From Cardiocondyla obscurior (taxonomy: Eukaryota; Arthropoda; Insecta; Hymenoptera; Formicidae), in assembly GCF_019399895.1 (NCBI RefSeq), contig NC_091865.1, positions 5,523,001 through 5,587,000 on the forward strand: a DNA stretch of 64,000 nt, given 5' to 3'. The position numbers were made by a program, and so were the translations under genes. Below, in pieces: positions 35,250 through 48,278 of the stretch. A model generated the notes under the pieces. That model was not told the DNA's origin. It ran no database searches and was given only the letters and a program-made list of their open reading frames with translations. Each line of letters starts with the position of its first letter. Within the stretch, counting starts at the first letter, position 1.

Positions 35250-35600
35250 CAGGGTGTCTCAGCCCATGTGTAAAATCCTATACAGATAGGTAGGTCTTAG
35301 GGAGATAAATAAAAAAGTTCTTTAAAGTTTTGAAAAATTTTCAATACTTATTGAAAAAAAAATTAATTTGTCTAGCGCAAAAGAACAAGAAAGCTATAGG
35401 TGAGTGAGCGCGATAGGCGGCGGCGCCAATCGCCTGTCGCGCTCACTTGCCCGCAGCTTCCTTGTCACTCTTGCGCTAGACAAATTAATTTTTTTCTCAA
35501 TAACAATTGAAAATTTTACAAAATGTAAAATAACTTTTTATTTATCTCCCTAAGACCTACCTACCTGTATAGGATTTTACACATGGGCTGAGACACCCTG
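35250..35600. mobile_element. Foldback MITE with CAGGGTGT ends inside the provirus leader
   Basis: 351 bp. CAGGGTGTCTCAGCCCATG and its complement form the ends; the arms pair almost completely; TA flanks both sides (35248-35249, 35601-35602). It has the same tips as the DD41D element at 21321-24769, which could have supplied its transposase. Confidence 0.88.
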
Positions 35601-35635
35601 TATATGCATGCAAGGCGAAATGCGAATAAGATTAT

Positions 35636-37160
35636 ATGTACCGCGGCGAATTCCTTTTACATTGTCACACGTCGCGCCTATCTTGGTTGAACGGCATTAC
35701 CGAGCCCAAAAACTTACAACCAATCTTTAAAAGAATTCCGTATAGATCGACAAATCAAACGCGAAGTTTTATTCGCGAAATAACGGTAGACGACGAAATC
35801 TTGGACCGCGACAGCGCAATATACGAATTTACAAACGGAATCTCCCTCCCTGTACCCATGTATTCCGGCAACGCGAGTTTCGTGAATTACCGAGAAGTCG
35901 AGGAACCCGGTAATCAAAGTCGCCGATCGTCAATAGGATCGATAGTGAACGAAATATTTGCGCCCGAAGACCAGCGATTCGTATTCATGATGACCGATAA
36001 CGGCGAAAGGAACAAGCTCTCGCTTACAGGCGGGGAAAACTCGAGAGCGCGAACCTCACACGGCGAAAACTCCATCGGCAACACGGAACCCAGCGCGAAC
36101 ACAAATATAACACAGCCACAGTACCGACACTCTTCACCGATCTCGCGACAAGGCGGCACGACGCGCGACGACGCGATGCTGACGATACTCGACGCGATAT
36201 CGCTTACCGCAACACGAGTAGAAAGGTTGGAAAATGAATACCTCGCGCAAAGATACGGCAGCAGGCTCAACAGAACGGCGGACTCTTTGCAGCACCCCGT
36301 GCCACCCCCGCGACGGCCCCAAAGAGATGTACGACATTCTCTTAACAACCCGCGGCAATATTTAACGCTGCAAAACGCAATCGGCTTTATACCCACATTT
36401 GACGGGAGCGAAAACAACGTGAAAAAGTTCGTCTAAGCATGCGAATATGCAGCGCGAAAAGTAGACCCGGAAGACGTGGACGAATTACTGGCGGCTATAC
36501 TTTATACAAAACTCACGGGACGAGCACTCTCGCGATTCGAATCAAAATAAATTTTAAATTTCGCGCAATTTATACGTTAAATCGAAGAAGGCTACGTACA
36601 GCGACGAGGTACAGCACATCTCCAGCTAGAATTCAATCAGCTGCGTCAGCGCACGGGGAAAAGCGCGCAAACGTATGGAACCCGAGCCGACACGTTAGTA
36701 ACCGAGCTATACGACGCGTTGAGCGAAGACTCTAACTAGTCGGCGGACGAAAAACGCGGAATATGGAACTCGCTTCAGAAGCAAGTACTAAACAATTATC
36801 AGACGGGTCTGTTGCCGCATTTACAAACAATCGTCCGGTCGCGGAACTACAGGACGTTACAAGAAGCGGTAGCAGGAGCGGCAGCGGAAGAAAGACAGCG
36901 TAGCGCACCCGTACGCACATACAACGAGCGAGCGTACATCGAGCGAAACTTTCCGCGCACCCCAGCAAACCGCCCCCCGTGCCAACATGCAATAGATGCG
37001 GGAGACAGGGGCACCCGGGATTTCTGTGCCGCACCGGCAGATACGCGCCCAGGTACGGCTTGCCCAGGGCCGAAAATATACCGCTGGTTAGCACCACGGA
37101 CAAGTTCTGCAACTATTACAATAAGCCGTATCATACGCGCGAAGAATGTCGTAGATTAAA
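35636..37160 (+). pseudogene. gag: Gypsy gag remnant
   Basis: The first ORF (35636-36436) ends at a stop, and the same frame shows further stops (near 36547, 36580 and 36737) before the nucleocapsid region. That region, in the frame opening at 36979, has a CCHC zinc knuckle (CNRCGRQGHPGFLC) and a second, damaged one in which the second Cys is Tyr (CNYYNKPYHTREEC). Structural protein of retroelement particles, now non-functional. Confidence 0.75.
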
Positions 37161-40100
37161 AAGGGACAGCGAGACACCGCAAGGAGCACGACGCGATAAC
37201 CGAGTTCCCCCGCGAACACCCCGACGTACGACCACGGTGCATTCAACCTTACCGGAAGAGATGGCGAGAGCGCCAACGAGACAACCGACACACGACGACA
37301 CGCGCGGAGATAACGAAGCACGCCGTTACGAGACACGGCCCGCGCGGGATTATCAGGTGTCACACATCTCGGACGACAACAAGAGTCGTCATTTGGATCT
37401 AGTCACCCTGCCCGTATTACAAGCCACGGGCGGAAAGATGACGTTCTTGCTAAACACCGGTGCAGCTATCACCCTCGTTAAGGTGGGGAAGCTAATGGGC
37501 GATACACCGATCTATACCGAATCGATGGCTCTAACTGGCGTAACCGGACATAAGGCGCAAACGATAGGGACAACGCGTGTATTAATTTATTTGCGAGACA
37601 GCACGATCTCGCACACTATGCACGTAGTGCCCGACGAATTTCCCATTGCGTACGACGGGATACTCTGGATGGATTTTCTTAAAGCGCAACGTACCGTATA
37701 TGACGTCGAAAACGGACTCTTGATAATTAATCGCGCCGCGATCCCGTTACAGCCATACGTACGCATGAAGCTACCACCGAGAAGCGAAACGATAATACAG
37801 GCCGTGACCGATAGCAACCAAATTGGAATAATATATGCCGATGAACTCAAACCCGGAGGGTTTATAGGCAATTGTCTGGTTGCTCCTGAAAATAATACAT
37901 GTGCCATAAGCGTATTAAACACGCGAGACACAGCCGTGCCATTCCATACACCCGCAGTACACATAGAAGCGGAGCCGCAATTGTGCACGGTCAGCGCGCT
38001 CGCGTTACAAGATAAGCCAAATATAGCCGCAGTGCAGCAGCGAAGAGAGCACGTTAAAAAGCAGCTTAGAATCCAACACTTGAATAAAGAAGAAAAAGGT
38101 GAATTGACAAAAATCTGCGAAAGCTTTTGCGACATTTTCCAGTTGCAAGGCGACCCGCTTTCCCTTACTGACTCTGTCGCGCACGAAATTATCACGGAAA
38201 AGGAAAGTAGGCCAATTAGCTGCCGCCCTTACCGACTGCCCGAGAAACGCAAGGTAGAAGTACGGGAGCAGGTAAAGAAGATGCTCGACGAAGGAATTAT
38301 AAGAACCAGCGCAAGCCAATGGAACGCACCCATACTAGTGGTCCCCAAAAAAGCCGACGCATCCGGAAAATCGAAACTAAGAATAGTCGTCGATTTTAGA
38401 AAACTAAACGATATTACAATAGGCGATTCTTTCCCTATTCCACATATGACCGATATACTCGATCAACTCGGGCACGCAAAGTATTTTACGACCCTGGATT
38501 TGGCATCAGGATACCACCAAATCCAGATGAAGGAAGAGCATAAACAGAAAACCGCGTTTTCTACACCCGAGGGACATTATGAATTCAACAGGATGCCCTT
38601 CGGACTTAAAAATGCACCGGCAACATTTCAGCGCATGATGAACTCGGTCTTATCGGGTCTACACGGTATCAAGTGTCTCGTGTATCTAGATGATATAGTC
38701 ATCTACGGATCAACACTAAAAGAACACAATAAGAGACTCGAAGCCGTCTTCAAACGTTTACGAGAAAATAATTTAAAATTGCAACCGGACAAGTGCGAGT
38801 TTTTACGAAAAGAAGTACTATATCTCGGACATCTGATAACCGAAAATGGAATTCGACCCGATCCTTCCAAAATTTTCGCGGTAAAAAATTTTCCGGTACC
38901 AAAAAAGTTAAAAGACGTACAATCATTTATCGGACTAGCCGGATACTATCGGAAATTTATAAAAGACTTCTCGAAAATCGCGAAACCATTGACGACGCTC
39001 ACGAAAAAGGACGAAAAATTTCGATGGGAAATGGACCAACAGAACGCGTTCGAAATATTAAAGGAGAATTTAACCACCGCACCGATACTTAAATACCCCG
39101 ATTTCACGCGCCCGTTTATCGTCACAACGGACGCCTCGGATCATGCAATCGGAGCCATCCTCTCGCAAGGGGAGATAGGAAGGGATCATCCGATTGCATA
39201 TGCAAGCCGTATATTAAACAAGGCCGAAAGAAATTACAGCACGACAGAGAAGGAGCTACTCGCGATAGTATGGGCGGTGAAACATTTCCGACCCTATATC
39301 TATGGAACAACATTTACGATTGTAACAGACCACAAACCATTGATCTGGCTGTTCAACGTAAATGATCCTGGGTCCCGCCTGATAAGGTGGAGATTGAAAC
39401 TCGAAGAGTATAATTACAAAATAGTCCATAAAGACGGAAAAAAGAACACGAACGCGGAAGCGCTTAGCAGAAACCCCCCGCAGCAAGAAGAAAAGCTCCC
39501 AATATACGTACTAAAAGAAAAGAACACATATTCAACAGAAGAAAAAGCAAAGCTCTTACATGAATACCACGACACACCAATAGGCGGACACCAAGGCATC
39601 ACACGTACACTACACCGCATCAGATTACAGCATGAGTGGCCAGGCATGCGAAGAGACATAGAGGAATACATAAAGAAATGCGAACAGTGCCAGAAAAATA
39701 AGTTATCAAGGAAGACAAAAATGCCGCTAATAATCACAGACACGCCGACTAGACCGTTCGAAAAATGCGCCCTAGACATAGTAGGACCGCTACCGATAAC
39801 GAACAATAATAATAAATACATTCTAACGTTTCAAGACATTCTCACGAAATTTAGTAAAGCGATTCCTATCCCGAACCAAGAAGCCGCGACCGTAGCAAAA
39901 GCGTTCGTGACTCAAATAATTTTTGAACACGGGATACCGGAATACGTTCTTTCCGATCAAGAAACGAATTTTACGAGCAACATTTTCAAAAACATTTGTA
40001 AACTACTACGGATGGAAAAAATACAAACAACTGCATATCATCCGCAAACTAACGGCGCACTCGAACGATCGCATCGAACACTGGCCGAGTACCTACGACA

Positions 40101-40594
40101 TTACATCGACGAAGATCAATCCGATTGGGATGAATGGTTGCCATATGCAATGTTTACATATAACACAACCCCGCATACGGCAACCGGATTAACCCCCTTC
40201 GAACTTATCTACGGACATCGTGCTACATTACCGACAGCACTGAAGACCGCGCCGAAAGAAACGTATTCATATGACGACTATGCGAACGAATTACGCGAAC
40301 GATTACGGGCCTCCAACTCTCTCGCACACGATCACGCGAAAACCGAGAAAGAAAAGGCGAAAGAAAATTACGACAAAGATTCCCAAAAAACGCGAGTTCA
40401 GAGTCGGAGATTCCGTCCTACTTTACGACAAAACAGTTCGACGCGGCCGGTCCAAGAAATTAGATGCGCTTTGGATAAGACCGTATATAATAACAGACAA
40501 GCATAGCGATGTTAATTATAGTATAAGAAAAGGTAGAAAAACAATTAGAGTGCATGCAAATAGATTAAAAGCGTTTATAGAACATTTAGCATAA
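36979..40594 (+). pseudogene. pol: Gypsy pol: protease, RT, RNase H, integrase
   Basis: A single frame of 1175 codons runs from 36979 to 40506. In order: zinc knuckles; aspartic protease with LLNTGAAI, where Asn replaces the usual catalytic Asp; reverse transcriptase with YLDD (near 38683); RNase H with TTDASDHAIG; integrase with an HHCC finger and Asp in ALDIVGPL, Asp in SDQETNF and Glu in NGALERSH. A frameshift at about 40378-40395 moves the C-terminal SH3-like part into the frame that ends at 40594. It copies and integrates the element; the protease change and frameshift imply it is dead. Confidence 0.88.
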
Positions 40595-41261
40595 GCAAAA
40601 AACAAATTAGTCAGTAAGCAAAACAAAAAAAAAAAATTTTTTTTAGAATAAAACAACAAAATAAAGTATGCCTACTCACCAATATAGTCGCCAGGGACCA
40701 CAGTCACCTGGCGATACTCAAGATCTCGGGTCATAATCATCGTTAGGCGGGGCTCCAATTTATGCCATAAATATCGAACCCGGTGCCGGGCCCGCAATCC
40801 GACGCAATCCGAACAAACGCGCGGTCGGAATGCTAGATAGCACTCCTTACAGACATAAAAGAATTGCTGCGAATCCACAGAAAAACACAAAAAGAACAAT
40901 GAACTACACGAACACACACACAATATATCTATAGTTTTACACAAATTTAAAATTACTTTCTCTTTCTTCCTTTTCTTTCAAAAACAAAACGATGCTACTG
41001 TGACGATTGTCAACGGCTTACTAATGAAACAAACGAAAAACTTTGACGCTGAAACCAAGAGCGAATTTTGATAAACCAAAGCTCCGAGAAAGTAATTGTT
41101 ATCCGTGCATAGAACTCTATACCAAAGATAAAAAATACGTACCTTTAGCCGACGCTGCATCTTCATTCCCACAATGAAGACGACCCGCGAAACTCACACA
41201 CCTATCCAGTACGATATGCTAACACCTTTACACACACATACCTAACCAGTAAACATTTCAG

Positions 41262-42992
41262 ATTAACGCTCACCACCGCGAAGGGCGCAATCGAAACCGC
41301 ACCTTATACAATTACACAGTTCACCCACGAACCCGGATTATATTATGAGGACCACGGACTTCTCCATCTATCAGACACTACATGAAAATTAGTATTAATA
41401 ATAAACATCGCAGACTTTGAAATTAGATTTAAGAAATTACAAAACCAAGTTCACGACGCGGAAAATGCCTGTAATAAACTACATAAAGCGTATAACGGCG
41501 AATTATTAAAAGATAAGTGTCATAATTTAGCAATGTTGGTTACAATGCAAAATAATAAACTAATAACCGCATTAGACAGATTAACCGCGACCTATGAAAT
41601 TCAACACGTTAAAAGAGGTCTTATAGACTTAGTAGGCACAGTAGGGAAAACCTTATTCGGCATAATGGACGCCAATGACGAAAAAATTATTCAAGAGCAG
41701 TTACAACTGCTAATTGCAAGCCAGCAAACGACTCAACACGTAGCGAAAAATCAGCTTAAAATATTAAACGGTACACTAAGCCATATACAAGAGCTAGAGA
41801 TAAAACTCAAGCAACACGACCGCGTCTTAACGAACGCGACTATCCTCCTAAGTCAGCAGATAGATAGAGTAACGCGGCAAATGGAGATGACGGAACATCT
41901 TAACACATTAAGAATACTCGTGACTGATATACTGACTGACATACAAGACACCATCGACTTTATCTCTTGGACTAAAAAAGGTATCATTAACACACGGCTA
42001 TTACCGATTGACAAGATCATAACAGAGTTACTACATGCAACGATTCAATTACCCGAAGGGTCACAATTCCCGTTCGATACCAATCCTAAGAACTGAAATC
42101 AAATCGAAAAGTATATATCAATTACCGCGCATTACCGCGATCACAATGCTCTCATGATCATAATTAAATTTCTAGTCGTCACCGATACGACATACGAATT
42201 AAAAGCGGTCATACCGTTTCCCGTGTATGACCACGCTAAAAATTTTCAAAACAATCAAAACCGCGCACGAATATATCGCGTTAGACAAAGAAAACAACAA
42301 ATATATAAGCTTAACCCGCGATGAAATTAATAGTTGTATCCGCGGAAATAAAAAACTTATATGCGAAAACAATTTCGCGACGTATCATATATCGGATAAC
42401 GCACCTTGCGAAGGTCTTAGCACTCGCCGAGCCGGGACATCAACCCGAGAAATGCGAAACCCGCCATATCATATCCAATGTTAGCATATGGACGGCACTA
42501 AATGAGCCCCAAGCGTGGCTATACTCGACCGCGTCACAGACCATTGAACTACGATGTAAACATAAGCCAAGTAAAAAAATAAACATAATCAGGTCAGGAA
42601 AAATAATACTAAGAGACGCGTGCCAATTAAATACGAACGACCTCACGATACAGTCAAAAACCCTACTAGGAGAAAGCGACATCAATATTTATATACCAAC
42701 GTATAATATTACTATAATACCAATTAAAGACAGAACCAACATTGCTAAAATTACGTCACAATTAAAAAATATACAAAGGGAACCGATTGTACGAAACAAT
42801 AATAAACTACTACAACTAAGCTTAGATTTAAACAAACTGCGTTCCGAACTAGATAATAATAATATTGCGTCCAGAACAAAAACGATAATAATATATTCCG
42901 TAGGATTAAGTACAACATTAACCGTACTTACGGTCATTATTATAACTATTACTATAATAAGGAAAAAATATTGTAATAAAAATGAACTATAA
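41262..42992 (+). pseudogene. env: Gypsy env (F-type fusion glycoprotein) remnant
   Basis: The central ORF (41533-42096) has a KRGLIDLVGTVGKTLFG segment, which looks like a basic cleavage site followed by a fusion-peptide-like region, then long helices. A later frame (42321-42992) ends in a hydrophobic membrane segment and a short basic tail. The parts are separated by frameshifts near 42100-42330 and a stop near 41384. Known insect errantiviruses carry related F-like env genes. Described only as a decayed fossil. Confidence 0.75.
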
Positions 42993-43128
42993 TTAACCAA
43001 AAAAAAAAAAAAAAAAGACGTATCACAAGCTCAACGTCTTCTCCCCGAGGGAAAGGGAACTTGTAAAAGAAAAAGGCTTGAACAAATTAAAACACTCAAC
43101 CCTTTTTCTTCTCCCTAGGGGGGAGGGA

Positions 43129-43541
43129 TGTTATATCCCGAGCCCTTAGCAACAGAGGCTCGGGAATAACGCCGGAATGTCGCACGAGCGCGACCGTTTA
43201 GCTTGATCGGCAGAATACCGCCGATCAAGGTAACCCGGCATTTCCGGCCGGGACGCGAAGTCCGAGGACAGTCGCGGTTGCCACCCGCGATTCCGCTGAT
43301 TGCTATGAATTTTGGCATAGCAACAGTAGGAGATATATAGGGGCAACCGCGGCCCGGACAGTCAGTCGCTACCAAGATTTACGCGTAGAATTTATAATAT
43401 AAAATAATTAGTGCGAAGTGATTATCTGTAAGAAGAAGGAAAATAAAAGGGAACTCAAGTTATTACAAGACGTCTTTTATTTCAAATTATAATCAAAATT
43501 CCTCCGGAGAACGAACCCCACGGCACCCTCGCGGTGTAACA
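43129..43541 (+). repeat. 3' LTR of Gypsy provirus
   Basis: 413 bp, TGTTATATCC to GTAACA. It gives the Tudor ORF on the minus strand a new, LTR-encoded tail that runs to a stop at 43493. Confidence 0.92.
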
Positions 43542-44361
43542 TTTGCAATATCTATTTGTATAAATAATGTAGATACATCTATCATAGGCACGTTTTCCGT
43601 TTGTCCGCCTCTGAGGTATGAAACAAGTGCAGAATTGTCACTGAGAACATTATTAATAATGATCCATCCCCGCGTTTTTTCCATGATGATTTTTGCGTGC
43701 ACAACCTCCTGCTCCGTCCATACCTGAGCTCGCAGAGGCAAGATTCCATTTAAAACACATGGTATTGCCTGCCACTTCATTTCATGGAATTGGCTCTCTA
43801 GTCGTAAACATTCATGCGGCATTCTTTCAGTTGTGCGAGCCCAGTCGCGAAGATTTACAGTAATCGAAGTGGCACCGACGTACTCGATGATCCCTCTTTG
43901 CCATTTTGTACCTTCGCGGATGGCAACGAGAGTTCCTATTATTATTTCATTCGGTGACAGTATCAGTTGAGGTGCTGCAAATCTCATGCGTAAGGCCATT
44001 CGTTCCATCATCTCCTTATGAGCTGCTTTGTCGTTGATTAATTTCACCCAAAACATTGTAGGTGATTGTACGCGTACCACGCGTACCTCAATCAGCCAAG
44101 TGGACAGTTGTCTTACGTCGATGTTGGAAATCATCTGAAAAAAAGAAATTAAAAAATTAAAAAAGTACAAAATTATAAATTTTTATGTATTAAATGGTTT
44201 TTAAAAAAATATTAAAAATATTTAAGAATATATAAGAATATATAAAAATATATACTTACAATTTTTGGTGACAAACGATGACGATCAATTACTGATGAGT
44301 GGTTGCAAGGAACTGATTGCTCGACGGTTGAAGGATTCATCTTGATCCAAATTGTTTTCAT
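43493..44361 (-). CDS. Two-exon Tudor-domain protein gene
   Basis: Exon 1 is 44361-44260 (34 codons; a second in-frame ATG is at 44340). A 125-bp intron (44259-44135) has a GTAAGT donor and a long pyrimidine tract with CAG. Exon 2 starts at 44134. Residues about 57-150 match an extended Tudor fold: SPTMFWVKL strand, GTLVAI, a Trp-Arg pair (KWQRG), NLRDW at the aromatic-cage position, and a C-terminal IPCVLNGI strand. Tudor domains bind methylated arginines, chiefly on Piwi proteins and their partners. The Gypsy provirus cut the gene three codons before its native stop (now left of 33175), so the last 17 residues are LTR-encoded. The gene lies inside the virus-like element, which is unusual. 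Confidence 0.7.
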
Positions 44362-44829
44362 GTTTATAGAGATAAAAAATTATCATTCTCGTTCTCACTC
44401 ACTTTGCCCTCGTAAACATATGTGCACTTGCTTCAACCCTCATTTATAAAATAGACTACGCAGAGAACAAAAGCTGTGCGGCTAAACGCAAAAACTCTGC
44501 AAAACAGAGGGTACCTGCTATTCGATGGGTGTACATTTCTTTTGTCGGAAAAAAATAAGTCAACGTTTTTAATTCCGAGAAGTAAAAGTTTGTAAAATAA
44601 TTTTAGACAAGGGTGACCGAGTTTTTTATCTGAAAAAGATAAGCTAACGGTTTTTTACTAACGGTTTTTTTACTAACGGTTTTTAATATCGTGAATATTA
44701 ATAAATGACTCAATATAATTTGAGAGAGGGTAAAAAATGAAATCACATGATTAATTGGTAGTAGGGGGTAGAATACAACGCACTCGTTATACCTCTTTTG
44801 TCACAATGCGTGTATCTCCTTAGTGATTG
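44362..44829. promoter_or_regulatory. Divergent intergenic promoter region
   Basis: This gap separates the Tudor gene (leftward) from zinc-ribbon copy 2 (rightward, start at 49553) once the intervening Gypsy is discounted. It holds a TATA-like TTTATAAAATAG (about 44444), suitable for the leftward gene, and short CTAACGGTTTTTTA repeats at 44646-44690. No ORF. Confidence 0.45.
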
Positions 44830-44833
44830 AGCG

Positions 44834-45123
44834 TGTAGGGATCTTGGTTCGGAGGTTGATGACAATATTTGTATTCTTTATATAAAATATATATATATTT
44901 AACAAGTACAATTTAAGATATGTTAACAGTTCGACTTCTAACCAAACAATGAATATTAATTTTTGATTTGCAGGTCTGTTCCTTGGATCACGGAATAATT
45001 GATATATAGAGGGTAGTCCGCTGTGTTGTTGGGTTACGGATGGCGCCACATCTACTTGGGTTGTTCGTTGCGCTGTTGGACTAAGGATGACGCCTGCGCT
45101 GTTGGACTAAGGATGACGCCACA
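44834..45123 (-). repeat. 3' LTR of second Gypsy
   Basis: 290 bp, TGTAGGGATC to GACGCCACA on the plus strand, with an internal 24-bp tandem pair (CGCTGTTGGACTAAGGATGA...). Confidence 0.93.
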
Positions 45124-45191
45124 TCTCACTCCCCCTCTAGTAGACCGCTTGGAGGGACACAAAATTATTTTTGGTTGATTTTGATTCTGTG

Positions 45192-48100
45192 TTAAAGCTG
45201 TAACAGACTAATATTGTTAATACATGATGAAGTTGATAGTCTTGCTGTTGTTTCTTGATCTTCCTGTCGCAGAAATGCTGGTTTAAGTCTGTTTATGTTG
45301 ATTTGTGTTGGAGTCCCTTTGAAATTGATTTTATATAGATATGTGGAGAGTCGGTCGATGACAGGATACGGTCCTTCGTATGGTGGTTCAAGTGGTCTTC
45401 TTGGACGATTGATTCGAACGAAGACGTAGGTACAGGTGTCGAGGTCTTCGTGTGTAAAGACTTTGCGTTTTCCGTGATGGGCTGATGGTAGAAGACGAAT
45501 GCTTCGCATTTTCTCTCGGAGTTGGTCGGCGAGGATGATTGAGTATCCTGTGGGGTCTTCTGATATAAAATATTCGCCTGGTAGCTTTAGGGTTGTTCCA
45601 TAGACGAGTTCGGCCGCAGAGGTTTTGATGTCGTCTTTGTAGCAGGCTCAAAGTCCTAGGAGAATCATCGGAAGGACTTCAGTCCAGTTTTGTGTCTGGT
45701 GACATTTTATTGCTGTCTTGAGTGCTCGATGCCGGCGTTCGATCATGCCGTTGCCTTCGTGGTGGTAAGCTGTTGTTCGTATGTGGTGGCTGCCTGTCAT
45801 TTGGACGAGTGATTGAAAGAATACTGCTTCGAATTGAGATCCTCTGTCTGTTGTTATGATTGCCGGTGCTCCGAAACGCGAAATCCATGTGTTGAAGAAT
45901 GCTGTTGCCACAGTGTTTGACGTTGTATCCATAATGGGAATTGCTTCAGGCCAGCGAGATGTTCGATCGATCATGGTGAGGCAGTAGCGGTAGCTGTTGC
46001 TTGAAGGTAGAGGTCCTATGATGTCAATGTGCACATGGTGGAATCGGTCGTCTGGAACTGGTATGTGCTCTGGAGTGCGGGTGTTGTGTCTGCCGATTTT
46101 TGCTCGTTGGCATGGTAGGCATGTTTTTACCCAGTAGTTTATTTCCTTCTGCATGCAGGGCCACACGAATTGTCGTGATATCATTTTCTTAGTGGCTCTT
46201 GCGCTGGGATGAGAGAGGTTATGTGTGGTGTGTATTACCTTTTTCCTGAGTGTAGCTGGTATGTATACTCGGATTTGATTCGTTGTGTCGCAATAAATTG
46301 CTTTGTCGCCATTGTCTAGGCGAAGTTCTTTGAGGTTTAGAGTAGTTTCACCTCGTAAGATTGCTTTGAGCTCTTTATCTTTTTGCTGATCCTCGTAGAT
46401 CTCATCGGTGGAGATAATGACTGGCATGTTGACACTTTCAATCCTTGATAGAGCGTCAGCGACTTCGTTGCTGTTTCCTGTAACGTATTCAATTTTAGTA
46501 GTTATCTGGCTAATGTAGTCTAATTGTTTTCTTTGTCTTTCAGATGCCTTATCGGATGATTGGAGAAACGCGTATTGCAGAGGCTTGTGGTCGGTAAGTA
46601 TGGTTAAATCTTGTCCTTCGACTTGGTGTCGAAAAAATTTTAGGCTAGAGTAAATGGCGAGGAGTTCTCTATCGTAAGTCGAGTACTTTTGTTGTGACTC
46701 GTTTAGTTTTTTGGAAAAGAAACCTAGTGGCTTCCACTCTTTTTCCTGTAGTTGTTCTAAAACGCCTCCAATTGCGTACTGGAAGCGTCAGTTTTTAGTA
46801 TTAGTTTAGCGTTGTCAATTGGGTGCGCCAAAAGTGCGGCTTCTGCGAGCTGCTGTTTGCTTTGAGTGAAAAAGTTTTCTGCCTCAGCTGTCCAATGAAT
46901 TGGCCTTTGGTCCTGTTTTGAGCTTCCTTTTAGGTATTCGTTCAGGGGTGCCAACAGTGTTGCTGCGTTTTTGATAAATCTGTGATAGAAATTTACAATG
47001 CCTAAATATCTACGCATTTCACTTATAGTATAAGGTTTTTTAAAGTTAGTTAAGGCTTGCACTCTCTCTTCGGGGGCAGATTCCGTGTTCGCCCACTGTG
47101 TATCCTAAGTATTCTAGTTCGCGCTTTCCGAAGACGCTTTTGATTGCGTTGATGGAGAGTCCATTTTGGCGAAAGCGCTTGAAGATTTCTTCCAAGTGTT
47201 CTCGGTGCTCATCTTCGTTTTTAAAGTCCACGAGCACGTCATCCACGTATGCGTGGCAGAACGGCAGTCCTCTGAGAATAGTATCAATAAATCTTTGGAA
47301 CTACTGAGCTGCGTTGCTTAGCCCGAATGGCATCCTAGTAAATTCGAATAATCCGATGAAGGTTATAACAGCCGTTTTACAGACATCTTCTTTGGCTACT
47401 GAAATTTGGTAAAAGGCTTTTACTAAGTCTATTTTGCTGAAAATTTTGCATCCCGCCAAGTGGCTTGTGAAGTCATGTATATGAGGCAGTGGGTACTTAT
47501 CTGGCACGGTGGAGTTATTGAGTCTGCGGTAGTCTCCGCAGGCCCTCCAGCTGCCGTTTGGTTTCTTAACCATATGGAGAGGGCTGGCTTATTGGAATGA
47601 CGATGGTCGGCAAATCCCTTGTTCCATCATTCCTTCAAATTTTCGTTTAGCTGCCGCGAGCCTATCTGGAGCTAGACTGCGTGCCCTTTCGGCTACTGGT
47701 GGTCCGTGAGTCTCGATATGATGAAATACTTCGTGGGTTGGCTGGTTGATGGCTGTGAGACGAGTAATATCAATGCATTTTTTTAGTAGACTTTCGTACT
47801 TACACCCTTTGTCTACGGTTGCGATTGTTGTTGCAGTTGTTGTTTTGATCGGAGTGTTGGTGCTGAGGAGCGTCTTTTCATCGATCAGTTTTCGCCGTTT
47901 CAGGTCCGGTAACAATCCGTGGTGTCCCAGGAGATCTGCGCCTATGATCGGATGTCGCACATCCGCTATGATGATATTCCATCTGTATTGTCGTCTGAGT
48001 CCCAGGTTCAAAATGCGTATCTGGCTACCGTAGGTTTTGATAGCCGTATTGTTTGCTGCGAAGAGTTTGAAACTCGTTGGATGCAGGGTTCCGCGAACCA

Positions 48101-48278
48101 ACCTCTTGGAAAGAACCGATACGTCAGTTCCGGTGTCGACAAGGTAAGTAATCTTATCGTTCTTATCTGTTATTGTCAGGCGTTGAGTTCTCGGTACACC
48201 ATCTTCGATCGCCTGTAATTGAGACGGCGATCCTAGTTTTCCGGTGCATTTTTCTTCCAGGAACAAGGTGCTGCGCAT
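45192..48278 (-). pseudogene. pol: Gypsy pol with stops and frameshifts
   Basis: Read leftwards: aspartic protease with VDTGTDVSV; reverse transcriptase with HAYVDDVLV; RNase H region with a DASSTQ segment and TDHKPLQYA; integrase with an HHCC finger, HIDIIGPLP, TTDRGSQFE and GNGMIERRH (the three acidic residues). Breaks: a TAA between protease and RT (near 47589), a TAG in RT (near 47301), frameshifts near 47060 and 46760, and a stop near 45650. Polyprotein for reverse transcription and integration; this copy is not translatable as one chain. Confidence 0.85.

Larger units (their letters stand above)
33179..43541 (+). mobile_element. Ty3/Gypsy provirus with env (errantivirus-like), degraded
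   Basis: LTRs begin TGTTATATCC and end TAACA. The whole is flanked by the 4-bp duplication TTTG (33175-33178 and 43542-43545). The internal region has broken gag, near-complete pol and a broken fusion-type env. A polypurine tract (AGGGGGGAGGGA, about 43117-43128) abuts the 3' LTR. The two LTRs differ at roughly a dozen positions over 413 bp, so insertion is not recent. It landed in the 3' end of the Tudor-domain gene. Confidence 0.92.
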
